The notes under the pieces: generated by a model
Database searches by the model: none
What the model saw: only the letters and a program-made list of their open reading frames with translations
What the model was told of the DNA's origin: nothing
In this document: positions 49,201 to 60,011 of the stretch, in pieces
Position numbering within the stretch: position 1 is the stretch's first letter
How the letters are laid out: each line of letters begins with the position of its first letter
DNA from: Urophycis tenuis
Taxonomy: Eukaryota > Chordata > Actinopteri > Gadiformes > Phycidae
DNA length: 64,000 bases
Reading direction: 5' to 3'
NCBI GenBank assembly: GCA_036785325.1
Contig: JAXIVH010000008.1
Coordinates: 7,756,658 to 7,820,657, forward strand
Made by a program: the position numbers and the translations under genes

Positions 49201-52200
49201 TTGTTTTCTGAACAGTTGAATTTTGTGACGAATCAGCTGGTGTTGAAAAAGATGGTGATTCTGCCAAAACATTAGTACCAGTGGATATTGTTTGTGGTTG
49301 TTCTGTTGTGGGAACAATATTATCTTTTGTGGAAGTTGTTGGAGACTTGCTGAATGAACTCGTTCCTGTAATTGTTGCATCATTACCTGTTTGAGATCCT
49401 GGGGTTGTCATCGTTGGCATGGATGATGTCATATCCACGTCTGTAGAAGCTGTAAGCTCAGTGTTGTCTGTTTTCTGAAGAGTTGAATTTTGTGATGAAG
49501 CAACAGCTGGAGAAGAAGATGTCGATTCTACAGAAACATTAGTAGCAGTGGATATTTGTTGTGGTTGTTCTTTTGTGGGAACAATATTATCTTTTGTGAA
49601 AGATGTTGGAGACTTTCTGAATGTATTCCCTCCTGTACTTGTTGCATCAGTTCCTTGGGTTGTCATCGTTGGCATTGATGATGTCACATTCACGTCTGTA
49701 GAAGCTGTAAGCTCAGTTTTGGTTGTTTTCCGAACAGTTGAATTTTGTGACGAATCAGCTGGTGTTGAAAAAGGTGGTGATTCTGCCGAAACATTAGTAG
49801 CAGTTGATATTTTTTGTGGTTGTTCTGTTGTGGGAACAATATTATCTTTTGTGGAAGTTGTTGGAGACTTGCTGAATGAACTCGTTCCTGTAATTGTTGC
49901 ATCATTACCTGTTTGAGATCCTGGGGTTGTCATCGTTGGCATGGATGATGTCATATCCACGTCTGTAGAAGCTGTAAGCTCAGTGTTGTCTGTTTTCTGA
50001 AGAGTTGAATTTTGTGATGAAGCAACAGCTGGAGAAGAAGATGTCGATTCTACAGAAACATTAGTAGCAGTGGATATTTGTTGTGGTTGTTCTTTTGTGG
50101 GAACAATATTATCTTTTGTGAAAGATGTTGGAGACTTTCTGAATGTACTTGTTCCTGTACTTGTTGCATCAGTTCCTGGTTGCGATCCTGGCATTGATGA
50201 TGTCATATTCATGTTTAAAGAAGCTGTAAGCTCAGCGTTGTCTGTTTTCTGAACAGTTGAATTTTGTGCTGAAGCAACAGCTGGAGAAGAAGATGTCAAT
50301 TCTGCAGAAACATTAGTAGCAGTGGATATTTGTTGTGGTTGTTCTGTTGTGGGAACAATATTATCTTTTGTGAAAGATGTTGGAGACTTTCTGAATGTAC
50401 TCGCTCCTGTACTTGTTGCATTAGTTCCTGGTTGAGATCCTGGCATTGATGACGTCATATTCACGTCTGTAGAAGCTGTAAGCTCAGTGTTGTCTGTTTT
50501 CTGAACAGTTGAATATTGTGATGAAGCAACAGCTGGAGAAGAAGATGTCGATTCTACAGAAACATTAGTAGCAGTGGATATTTGTTGTGGTTGTTCTTTT
50601 ATGGGAACAATATTATCTTTTGTGAAAGATGTTGGAGACTTGCTCAATGTACTTGCTCCTGTACTTGTTGCATCAGTTCCTGGTTGAGATCCTGGCATTG
50701 ATGATGTCATATTCATGTTTAGAGAAGCTGTAAGCTCAGTGTTGTCTGTTTTCTGAACAGTTGAATTTTGTGATGAAGGAACAGCTGGAGAAGAAGATGT
50801 CGATTCTGCAGAAACATTAGAAGCAGTTGCTATTGTTTGTGGTTGTTCTGTTGTGGGAACAATATTATCTTTTGTGGAAGATGTTGGAGACTTGCTGAAT
50901 GAACTCGTTCCTGTAATCTTTGTATCATTTCCTGTTTGAGATCCTGGGGTTGTCATCGTTGGCATTGATGATGTCATATCCACGTCTGTAGAAGCTGTAA
51001 GCTCAGTGTTGTCTGTTTTCTGAAGAGTTGAATTTTGTGATGAAGCAACAGCTGGAGAAGAAGATGTCGATTCTACAGAAATATTAGTAGCAGTGGATAT
51101 TTGTTGTGGTATTTCTTTTGTGGGAACAATATTATCTTTTGTGAAAGATGTTGGAGACTTGCTGAATGTACTTGTTCCTGTACTTGTTGCATCAGTTCCT
51201 GGTTGAGATCCTGGCATTGATGATGTCATATTCATGTTTAGAGAAGCTGTAAGCTCAGCGTTGTCTGTTTTCTGAACAGTTGAATTTTGTGATGAAGCAA
51301 CAGCTGGAGAAGATGTCGATTCCTCAGAAACATTAGTAGCAGTGGATATTTGTTGTGGTTGTTCTGTTGTGGGAACAATATTATCTTTTGTGAAAGATGT
51401 TGGAGACTTGCTGAATGCACTCGCTCCTGTACTTGTTGCATTAGTTCCTGGTTGAGATCCTGGCATTGATGACGTCATATTCACGTCTGTAGAAGCTGTA
51501 AGCTCAGTGTTGTCTGTTTTCTGAACAGTTGAATATTGTGATGAAGCAACAGCTGGAGAAGATGTCGATTCTGCAGAAACATTAGTAGCAGTGGATATTT
51601 GTTGTGGTTGTTCTTTTATGGGAACAATATTATCTTTTGTGAAAGATGTTGGAGACTTGCTCAATGTACTTGCTCCTGTACTTGTTGCATCAGTTCCTGG
51701 TTGAGATCCTGGCATTGATGATGTCATATTCATGTTTAGAGAAGTGGTAAGCTCAGTGTTGTCTGTTTTCTGAACAGTTGAATTTTGTGATGAAGGAACA
51801 GCTGGAGAAGAAGATGTCGATTCTGCAGAAACATTAGCAGCGGTGGATATTTGTTGTGGTTGTTCTTTTGTGGGAACAATATTATCTTTTGTGAAAGATG
51901 TTGGAGACTTGTTAAATGTACTTGCTCCTGTACTTGTTGCATCAGTTCCTGGTTGAGATCCTGGCATTGATGATGTAATATTCATGTTTAGAGAAGCTGT
52001 AAGCTCAGTGTTGTCTGTTTTCTGAACAGTTGAATTTTGTGATGAAGCAACAGCTGGAGAAGATGTCGATTCTGCAGAAACATTAGTAGCAGTGGATATT
52101 TGTTGTGGTTGTTCTGTTGTGGGAACAATATTATCTTTTGTGAAAGATGTTGGAGAATTGCTGAATGCACTCGCTCCTGTACTTGTTGCATCAGTTCCTG

Positions 52201-55200
52201 GTTGAGATCCTGGCAGTGATGACGTCATATTTACGTCTGTAGAAGCTGTAAGCTCAGTGTTGTCTGTTTTCTGAACAGTTGAATATTGTGATGAAGCAAC
52301 AGCTGGAGAAGAAGATGTCGATTCTGCATAAACATTAGTAGCAGTGGATATTTGTTGTGGTTCTTTTGTTGTGGGAACAATACTATGTTTTGTGGAAGGT
52401 GTTGGAGACTTGCTGACTGTACTCGTTCCTTTACTTGTTGCATCAGTTCCTGGTTGAGATCCTGTCATTGTCATAGTTGGCAGTGATGATGTCATATTCA
52501 CGTCTGTAGGAGCTGTATGCTCAGTTTTGGTTGTTTTCTGAACAGTTGAATTTTGTGACGAATCAGCTGGTGTTGAAAAAGATGGTGATTCTGCCAAAAC
52601 ATTAGTACCAATGGATATTGTTTGTGGTTGTTCTGTTGTGGGAACAATATTATCTTTTGTGGAAGTTGTTGGAGACTTGCTGAATGAACTCGTTCCTGTA
52701 ATTGTTGCATCATTACCTGTTTGAGATCCTGGGGTTGTCATCGTTGGCATGGATGATGTCATATCCACGTCTGTAGAAGCTGTAAGCTCAGTGTTGTCTG
52801 TTTTCTGAAGAGTTGAATTTTGTGATGAAGCAACAGCTGGAGAAGAAGATGTCGATTCTACAGAAACATTAGTAGCAGTGGATATTTGTTGTGGTTGTTC
52901 TTTTGTGGGAACAATATTATCTTTTGTGAAAGATGTTGGAGACTTTCTGAATGTACTTGTTCCTGTACTTGTTGCATCAGTTCCTGGTTGCGATCCTGGC
53001 ATTGATGATGTCATATTCATGTTTAAAGAAGCTGTAAGCTCAGCGTTGTCTGTTTTCTGAACAGTTGAATTTTGTGATGAAGCAACAGCTGGAGAAGAAG
53101 ATGTCAATTCTGCAGAAACATTAGTAGCAGTGGATATTTGTTGTGGTTGTTCTGTTGTGGGAACAATATTATCTTTTGTGAAAGATGTTGGAGACTTGCT
53201 GAATGCACTCGCTCCTGTACTTTTTGCATTAGTTCCTGGTTGAGATCCTGGCATTGATGACGTCATATTCACGTCTGTAGAAGCTGTAAGCTCAGTGTTG
53301 TCTGTTTTCTGAACAGTTGAATATTGTGATGAAGCAACAGCTGGAGAAGAAGATGTCGATTCTACAGAAACATTAGTAGCAATGGATATTTGTTGTGGTT
53401 GTTCTTTTATGGGAACAATATTATCTTTTGTGAAAGATGTTGGAGACTTGCTCAATGTACTTGCTCCTGTACTTGTTGCATCAGTTCCTGGTTGAGATCC
53501 TGGCATTGATGATGTCATATTCATGTTCAGAGAAGCTGTAAGCTCAGTGTTGTCTGTTTTCTGAACAGTTGAATTTTGTGATGAAGGAACAGCTGGAGAA
53601 GAAGATGTCGATTCTGCAGAAACATTAGAAGCAGTTGCTATTGTTTGTGGTTGTTCTGTTGTGGGAACAATATTATCTTTTGTGGAAGATGTTGGAGACT
53701 TGCTGAATGAACTCGTTCCTGTAATCTTTGTATCATTTCCTGTTTGAGATCCTGGGGTTGTCATCGTTGGCATTGATGATGTCATATCCACGTCTGTAGA
53801 AGCTGTAAGCTCAGTTTTGTTTGTTTTCTGAACGGTTGAAGTTTGTGATAAATCAGCTGCTGTGGAAGAAGATGGTGATTCTGCAGAAACATTAGTAGCA
53901 GTGGATATTTTTTGTGGTTGTTCTTTTATGGGAACAATATTATCTTTTGTGGAAGATGTTGGAGACTTGCTTAATGTACTCGTACTTGTTGCATCAGTTC
54001 TTGGTTGAAATACTGGCATTTTCATAGTTGGCAATGATGATGTCATATTCAAATCTGTAGAAGCTGTAAGCTTAGTGTTGTTTGTTTTCTGAACAGTTGA
54101 AGTTTTTGATAAATCAGCTTCTGTTGAATAAGATGTTGAGTCTGCAGAAACATTAGAAGCAGTTGCTATTGTTTGTGGTTGTTCTGTCGTGGGAACAATA
54201 TTATCTTTTGTGGAAGATGTTGGAGACTTGCTGAATAAAGTTGTTCCTGTAATCTTTGCATCATTTCCTGTTTGAGATCCTGGGGTTGTCATCGTTGGCA
54301 TTGATGATGTCATATTCACGGCTGTAGAAACCGTTAACTCAGTGTTGTCTGTTTTCTGAACAGTTGAATTTTGTGATGATGCAACAGCTGGAGAAGATGA
54401 CGTTTCTTCAGAAACATTAGTAGCAGTGGCTATTGTTTGTGGTTGTTCTTTACTGGGAACAATATTATCTTTTGTGGAAGATGTTGGAGACTTGCTTAAT
54501 GTACTCGTATTTGTTGCATCAGTTCCTGGTTGAGATACTGGCATTGTCATAGTTATCATTGATGATGTCATATTCACGTCTGTAGAAGCTGTAAGCTCAG
54601 TTTTGTTTGTTTTCTGAACGGTTGAAGTTTGTGATAAATCAGCTGCTGTGGAAGAAGATGGTGATTCGGCAGAAACATTAGTAGCAGTGGATATTTTTTG
54701 TGGTTGTTCTTTTATGGGAACAATATTATCTTTTGTGGAAGATGTTGGAGACTTGCTTAATGTACTCGTACTTGTTGCATCAGTTCCTGGTTGAAATACT
54801 GGCATTGTCATAGTTGGCAATGATGATGTCATATTCAAATCTGTAGAAGCTGTAAGCTCAGTGTTGTTTGTTTTCTGAACAGTTGAAGTTTTTGATAAAT
54901 CAGCTTCTGTTGAATAAGATGTTGAGTCTGCAGAAACATTAGAAGCAGTTGCTATTGTTTGTGGTTGTTCTGTCGTGGGAACAATATTATCTTTTGTGGA
55001 AGATGTTGGAGACTTGCTGAATAAAGTTGTTCCTGTAATCTTTGCATCATTTCCTGTTTGAGATCCTGGGGTTGTCATCGTTGGCATTGATGATGTCATA
55101 TTCACGGCTGTAGAAACCGTTAACTCAGTGTTGTCTGTTTTCTGAACAGTTGAATTTTGTGATGATGCAACAGCTGGAGAAGATGATGTTTCTTCAGAAA

Positions 55201-56607
55201 CATTAGAAGCAGTGGCTATTGTTTGTGGTTGTTCTTTACTGGGAACAACATTATCTTTTGTGGAAGATGTTGGAGACTTGCTTAATGTACTCGTACTTGT
55301 TGCATCAGTTCCTGGTTGAGATACTGGCATTGTCATAGTTATCATTGATGATGTCATATTCACGTCTGTAGAAGATGTAAGCTCAGTTTTGTTTGTTTTC
55401 TGAACTGTTGAAGTTTGTGATAAATCAGCTGCTGTGGAAGAAGATGGTGATTCTGCAGAAACATTAGTAGCAGTGGATATTTTTTGTGGTTGTTCTTTTA
55501 TGGGAACAATATTATCTTTTGTGGAAGATGTTGGAGACTTGCTTAATGTACTCGTACTTGTTGCATCAGTTCCTGGTTGAAATACTGGCATTGTCATAGT
55601 TGGCAATGATGATGTCATATTCAAATCTGTAGAAGCTGTAAGCTCAGTGTTGTTTGTTTTCTGAACAGTTGAAGTTTTTGATAAATCAGCTTCTGTTGAA
55701 TAAGATGTTGAGTCTGCAGAAACATTAGAAGCAGTTGCTATTGTTTGTGGTTGTTCTGTCGTGGGAACAATATTATCTTTTGTGGAAGATGTTGGAGACT
55801 TGCTGAATAAAGTTGTTCCTGTAATCTTTGCATCATTTCCTGTTTGAGATCCTGGGGTTGTCATCGTTGGCATTGATGATGTCATATTCACGGCTGTAGA
55901 AACCATTAACTCAGTGTTGTCTGTTTTCTGAACAGTTGAATTTTGTGATGATGCAACAGCTGGAGAAGATGATGTTTCTTCAGAAACATTAGAAGCAGTG
56001 GCTAATGTTTGTGGTTGTTCTGTTTTGGGAACAATATTATCTTTTGTGGAAGATGTTGGAGACTTGCTTAATGTACTCGTACTTGTTGTATCAGTTCCTG
56101 GATGAGATACTGGCATTTTCATAGTTGGCAATGATGATGTCATATTCACGGCTGTAGAAGCCGTAAGCTCAGTGTTTGTTTTCTGAACGGTTGAAGTTTG
56201 TGATAAATCTGCTGCTGTTGAAGAAGATGGTGATTCTGCAGAAACATTAGTAGCAGTGGATATTTTTTGTTGTTGTTCGTTTCTGGGAACAATATTATCT
56301 TTTGTGGAAGATGTTGGAGACTTGCTGAATGTACTTGTTCCTGTAGTTGTTGCATCATTTCCTGTTTGAGATCCTGGCATTGTCATCGTTGGCATTGATG
56401 ATGTCTCCGTGCTGTCTGTTTTCTGAACAGTTGAATTTTGTGATGATGCAACAGCTGGAGAAGATGTCGATTCTGCAGAAACATTAGTAGCTTTGGATGT
56501 TCTTTGCGGTTCTTCTGCTGTTGATCCAGTGTTGTTTACCGTGAAAGATGTTGGAGGTTCTGTTGTATTCATCGTAGAACTTCTTGGCACTGGGTTTTTA
56601 TTTCCTG
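43293..56607 (-). CDS. Transmembrane mucin, EGF-SEA-EGF-TM type (MUC3/12/17-like), copy 2
   Basis: Minus-strand exons with agreeing phases: 45190-56607 (mucin domain and EGF1), 44912-45036, 44143-44207, 43807-44006 (these three form the SEA domain), 43556-43718 (with 43293-43458, EGF2) and 43293-43458 (end of EGF2, TM, tail). The ~3.8-kresidue first exon is open throughout and rich in Ser/Thr/Pro, with cysteines only in EGF1 (CGAEDCQCNGSPC). SEA reads NFSLIIMATFEEAFNDINS to TVEFNGLRLQPT, but the usual GSVVV cleavage motif is replaced by KAGIITEIIVEY. EGF2 (GYCHHHGECLNHIKDGPICR, CRTSSFEQYYGRRCES) precedes the membrane span TLFGTLAGVVLLIAYIAAIV and KRRSYYW. The tail may continue through a donor at TATTG|GTAAAT. 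No signal exon was found upstream; the acceptor ACAG|CA at 56607 has the same phase as in copy 1. Such proteins form epithelial surface glycocalyx. Confidence 0.85.
44269..44669 (-). mobile_element. 5'-truncated LINE, reverse transcriptase C-terminal end, TSD AAATTATAT
   Basis: Within a mucin copy 2 intron. The minus frame 44706-44293 includes LRRVAGVSLRDRVRSSVIRE, RSQLRWFGHLIRMPPGRLP and GRPRTRWRDYIFTLAWERLG, the familiar end of a fish non-LTR retrotransposon polymerase. It is flanked by AAATTATAT at 44260-44268 and 44670-44678, and its 3' end has GATGAGA-type tandem repeats. The same intron in copy 1 lacks it, so it inserted after, or independently of, the duplication. Confidence 0.82.
44725..44865 (+). 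mobile_element. tRNA-derived SINE in mucin copy 2 intron
   Basis: CAATAGCTCAGTGGGTCGAG gives an A-box, GTCGAACCCC a B-box, and GTAAGTCGCTTTGGACAAAA then CCGTCTGCTAAATACCCC the conserved tail. Same family as 9116-9289. Absent at the corresponding place in copy 1. Confidence 0.75.
46600..53060 (-). repeat. Higher-order repeat of ~3.08/3.33 kb inside the mucin array
   Basis: Unit variants at 46600-48360 recur almost unchanged 3081 bp to the right; variants at 48406-49620 recur 3330 bp to the right. The 249-bp difference is one extra unit at about 51470-51720. A third partial register links 50070-50252 with 52878-53060 (2808 bp). Near-identity including rare variants (GTATTTCTTTTGTGGG, AGTGGTAAGCTCAG) indicates block duplication rather than unit-by-unit drift. 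Confidence 0.85.
53800..56200 (-). repeat. Higher-order repeat of ~786 bp (three units) at the N-terminal side of the array
   Basis: GCTTCTGTTGAATAAGATGT occurs at about 54117, 54903 and 55689, and GTTGAAGTTTGTGATAAATC at about 53838, 54624 and 55410, giving a 786-bp (262-residue) period of three mucin units repeated nearly three times. Confidence 0.85.
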
Positions 56608-56825
56608 CTGTATGTTGGAAGGAAAAGCTGGTTCAGTTTTTGATAGTTAGTCATTATTTTGTGTCTGTTTTTGTTCAATATTAACGAGATATACCGAGAT
56701 TCTGTAACCTGTTGTTCTCCTGTTTCCCCAGATTCTTGTCTTTTAATGCCAAATGCTAACCCGGCATTTTGCCCGTCTGGACGCACAATTCATCGACTAT
56801 TCAGAACACATTTTAAATCTTTTGG

Positions 56826-57855
56826 TCTAGTAGCCATCTAGGTGAACCCGGAAATGTTGAGTACACCAAAGTTTTATTGCAGAAATGTGAAGAATGGGTC
56901 CCAAGTATACAGAAACTGCTGGATGCTAATTTGCATATGTTGAGCAATTTGCATAATTAGCATTATTAGCAGAATCGTCCATTTTGACCACATATCTTAC
57001 ACTGTACGGCCAACCTCTACAATATGTGAGTGGTTTTAGAGGATGCTGATTTCATTTCTGCCATTTTCAGACTTCAAAATGGTAATTCTATAACAAATTT
57101 GGATACATTTAGACACACTTTTTATTAATTTCAGACAACATTTTGGGTTATTTTAATGGTAAACAGTGCTCTTGTGAATGTTGATGCATTGTTTTCAGGG
57201 TGTAGTGAAGCTGAATCCCCTCCTGACACTTCTAAAGATTCAAATTGCATTTCTGGAGGAAAAAGCATTCCGGGTATAACTTGGATCCTGCAGCTGTACG
57301 ATACATATTAATGTGGTAGCTCTTTCAGACACCCAATGAGATGACATCACCTAAGCCCATCACAGTGAGCATGGTCAATGAAGGCGTATCAGTGCATTAC
57401 GTTAAGTTCAACATAAACTATGTAGGGCTGAACACCCTGTTTTCTCACGTGAGCGGTGAAGCTGAGAAGGCCAGTCTGCTCGCAAGGTGGCTAGGGTGAA
57501 CAGACGTCACCAGAGTCACAAGGTAAACACTTTGATGGTGATTGGGTATCACCTCTGGCACACCCACTAAATGAGGGTAAACTACCTCAAAAGCATGTTG
57601 GCCACCGGTGTGCATTGTAACCACCAACCACATCATTCAGCGAGGCTAACGTGATGAACCGGTACGTAACGTAGAGCATTGAACGGCCATGTGTGATCAA
57701 CGAACTATGTTCAAATAGACACTATATACATGCCATACAAGACAGGCCCCGCAAGTCGCTAGGGCCACGGCCGAATAGCACAACGGCTGACTAGGTTGGT
57801 CCGCAAGTTGCCAGATCCAACAAGGACCCAGTTAAAACTCCGCCAGACGCAAGAG
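56826..57855. other. No gene recognised upstream of mucin copy 2
   Basis: The duplicate similarity ends near 56825. I searched by eye for a counterpart of the copy 1 signal exon (TTTCCAGTTGAAGATCC on the plus strand) and did not find it up to 59 kb. Confidence 0.4.
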
Positions 57856-58131
57856 TTAAAACTGGGCAATCTGGGCAGTCTGGGCAATCCAAACAGGATA
57901 TGAGGTGGTATCACATCCCGAAAGAGCATGCATGGCCAGAATGGAACAACATTGGTCACCCAGGTTCTCTGCAGTTGTATTTATGTTGTGAACAGTGCCA
58001 TTCCATTTTTCCATCTGTAGGTTAGTTGTGATACCAGCCTTCCAACACCAATAAACCATAAGCACAAAGACATCTGTGTCATCACTGAGAATATGAATGG
58101 TTGAAGCCCCATGTCTGACAGCATCTAACAT
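57856..58131 (-). pseudogene. DTDVFVLM-motif protein fragment, TE-associated
   Basis: An open frame of 91 codons with MLDAVRHGASTIHILSDDTD, VFVLMVYWCW and LAMHALSGCDTTSYPV, from the same multicopy family as 38616-39089 (HEEAD then DTDV motifs). The HEEAD part upstream is not intact, so it is a fragment. Confidence 0.5.
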
Positions 58132-59279
58132 GTAAGATATAAGTGATATATCGGCCTCATTATGAGTGTCAATGCTGTCTATAAATGACCCATATTTATT
58201 AATTTACAAAGGGGAACCGTTCTGCATATCACCTTTGTGTCTACCTGTTTGTATATAATTTTATATGTGTGTTACAGTGTCGGAATGTATCAAGTGCTTT
58301 ATTTCGAAGGCACGCAAATCTGGCGCTCTCTTTTATTTTGAAAAGACCAGGACGTGGTCCGTGTGTTTTCTTCCTTTTTTTGGGGGATCAATCGCTAAAC
58401 GGGAAAGTCATGCAGTAGAAGAAGGAGTAATTACAAGTACAATATACGGATTCACGTCATGGAAAGGAAGGAAAATTGTTATAGCACTTAACTGGATGGT
58501 GCAAAGGTATGTCTGTGGGAGCTGTCCACGTGTTGATTGATTTATTGTCCGGTTCGCTAGCATAGTGTGTATGACTAGCAAGTGTGCGTGGTTGAAATGT
58601 ACAAGTGTAATTGTGCTTTATATTTTATTTCAGCTCTTACGGTGTCTGTGGTGTGTGTGTTGAAGAATTAAAGCCTGAACCCACATCACGGTGCATCTGT
58701 CATCATTCATGGAGTCTGTTATCCGGTTGAGATGCTACACTGTCAGCTTTACTGACCATCATGATCTTACTTCCTACACTGAAAGTACACAGGAGTTCGC
58801 TCAGCCTTTGTTTGTTGTGCTTGTGCTTCAAAACCATTCTCTGCCTTTCTTGGCTTCCGTAGCCAAGCACACAACTTGAGATCTGTTTCGACCTCAGTCT
58901 GACCGTCACTACGGTCTAAAAAGGAATGAGTACATCGTTCTGCCTAATACCGAGACCATATGTCAAAATAGTCATGCCCATGACCTCCGGAAGCAGCACG
59001 GCCTGATCTTGTAAATAGCACAGATTGCTTCCGGTTCGTCCTCTTTACATTGATCGCCTCACCGGACCAGGTAAGTTGATCTATTTTCAGAGCCTATTTT
59101 CAGGTCTATTTTCAGAGCGCACAGCCACAAGATCGTAACCTACGGGTACAGGCGCCTTTGGGTCCCTGTGGATCAGTGTGGACTGTGTAATTAACTCTTA
59201 CGTTAACGTGCAGTCGTACAGATATCACGTAATGTTGAACTATAAATTGTTTTTTTTTGGATAAGCACTAGCGCACCCG
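58132..59279. other. Unassigned sequence left of the DIRS element
   Basis: No coding match recognised. A short CTATTTTCAGAGC repeat occurs near 59080-59120 and a donor-like CAGGTAAGTTG near 59070. The frame at 58265-58540 (+) has no family I can name. Confidence 0.3.
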
Positions 59280-59990
59280 AGCCGGCGGTCCGCGGCTGTG
59301 GGGTTTGTGTGAGCCCGCTAGGTTGCGTCCGCGCACCGGTGCGGGCCACCGCTGCGCTGTTCAATTGCTGTTTGTGACCAGACACAAGGCGAGCCTTCGC
59401 GACGCGTTCGCGCGTGCCTACAGGCCACTTTTGCACTACGGGCAGATTGTTTAGTGCTGGTAGTATATTGTTTGAGTTAAAAAATCCCAGAGTGAGTCTT
59501 CCTTATTTAAATCTTTGCATTAAGCCAGCTGGTGCATCCGTGCACTGGCGTGAGCCACTATAATTTCTATTGTTGGAGGCACTTATATCGTGTCATATAC
59601 TTTTGCTTTGTGGTTAGCTTGTCTACTGGCATTTCTAGGTAAGTAGCCAGGAAGAGTGGAGATTATTGTTTAAAAAAAAAAAAAAAAGTAATTATTTTGT
59701 ATTGCCAATTACTGTCCTCACCTGGGTAGTCAGTGTAGGTGGTTAATCAAACAGCACCCTAAAGCCGCTGTTCGCAGCCGCTGGGGAGAGTGTGAGCTGG
59801 GTCAGGTGCGTCCGCGCACCCTTGCCAGCCACCAAGGTGTACTCCTGATTTGGCGTCAGTAGAAGTGCTTACCGCTTAACCAGACAGTGCCCTACAGTCG
59901 CTGTCCGCAGCCGCTGGGGCAGGTGTGAGCCGGGTCAGGTGCGTTCGCGTGCCCTTGCCGGCCACCAGAGCATACTGGTTATTTGGTGTT
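59280..59990 (+). repeat. DIRS 5' non-coding region with three ~70-bp repeats
   Basis: A motif running GCAGCCGCTGGGG, GTGTGAGC, GGGTCAGGTGCG, TCCGCGCACC, TTGCC(A/G)GCCACC recurs near 59285-59350 (divergent), 59768-59832 and 59905-59968. It precedes the DIRS gag start and probably belongs to the element's left end. Confidence 0.6.
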
Positions 59991-60011
59991 GGGGGAAGTG
60001 CAACTTGCAGA

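Larger units (their letters stand above)
45870..56540 (-). repeat. Mucin tandem repeat array, ~83-residue (~250-bp) unit, about 40 copies
   Basis: Landmark strings recur about every 250 bp: SSQNSTVQKTDNTELTAS, NMTSSMPTMTTPGSQTGND, SFSKSPTSSTKDNIVPTTEQ and PQTISTATNVSAESTSSSPA. Units vary by small in-frame indels (some lack the PTMT segment). Each unit carries about three N-X-S/T sequons (NVS, NST, NMT), no cysteine and many O-glycosylation candidates. The order of variants gives higher-order repeats described separately. Confidence 0.93.
36180..56825. repeat. Segmental duplication, right copy (with mucin copy 2)
   Basis: This is the counterpart of 22680-29341 enlarged by insertions: the BEL/Pao-like block at 36316-39698, the Harbinger-like MITE at 40223-41018, an RT/CT-repeat block near 41223-42060, an hAT-like piece near 42400-43055, a LINE and a SINE in the intron at 44208-44911, and above all the growth of the mucin exon from 1.3 to 11.4 kb. 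Confidence 0.85.

Noticed and set aside
45504..53060. Many repeated ~70-codon frames on both strands within the mucin array
   Set aside because: Shadow frames of the 250-bp repeat, recurring with the repeat period.
45870..56540. CRISPR array
   Set aside because: Regular repeats, but units are coding, contiguous, without spacers, and the genome is a vertebrate's.
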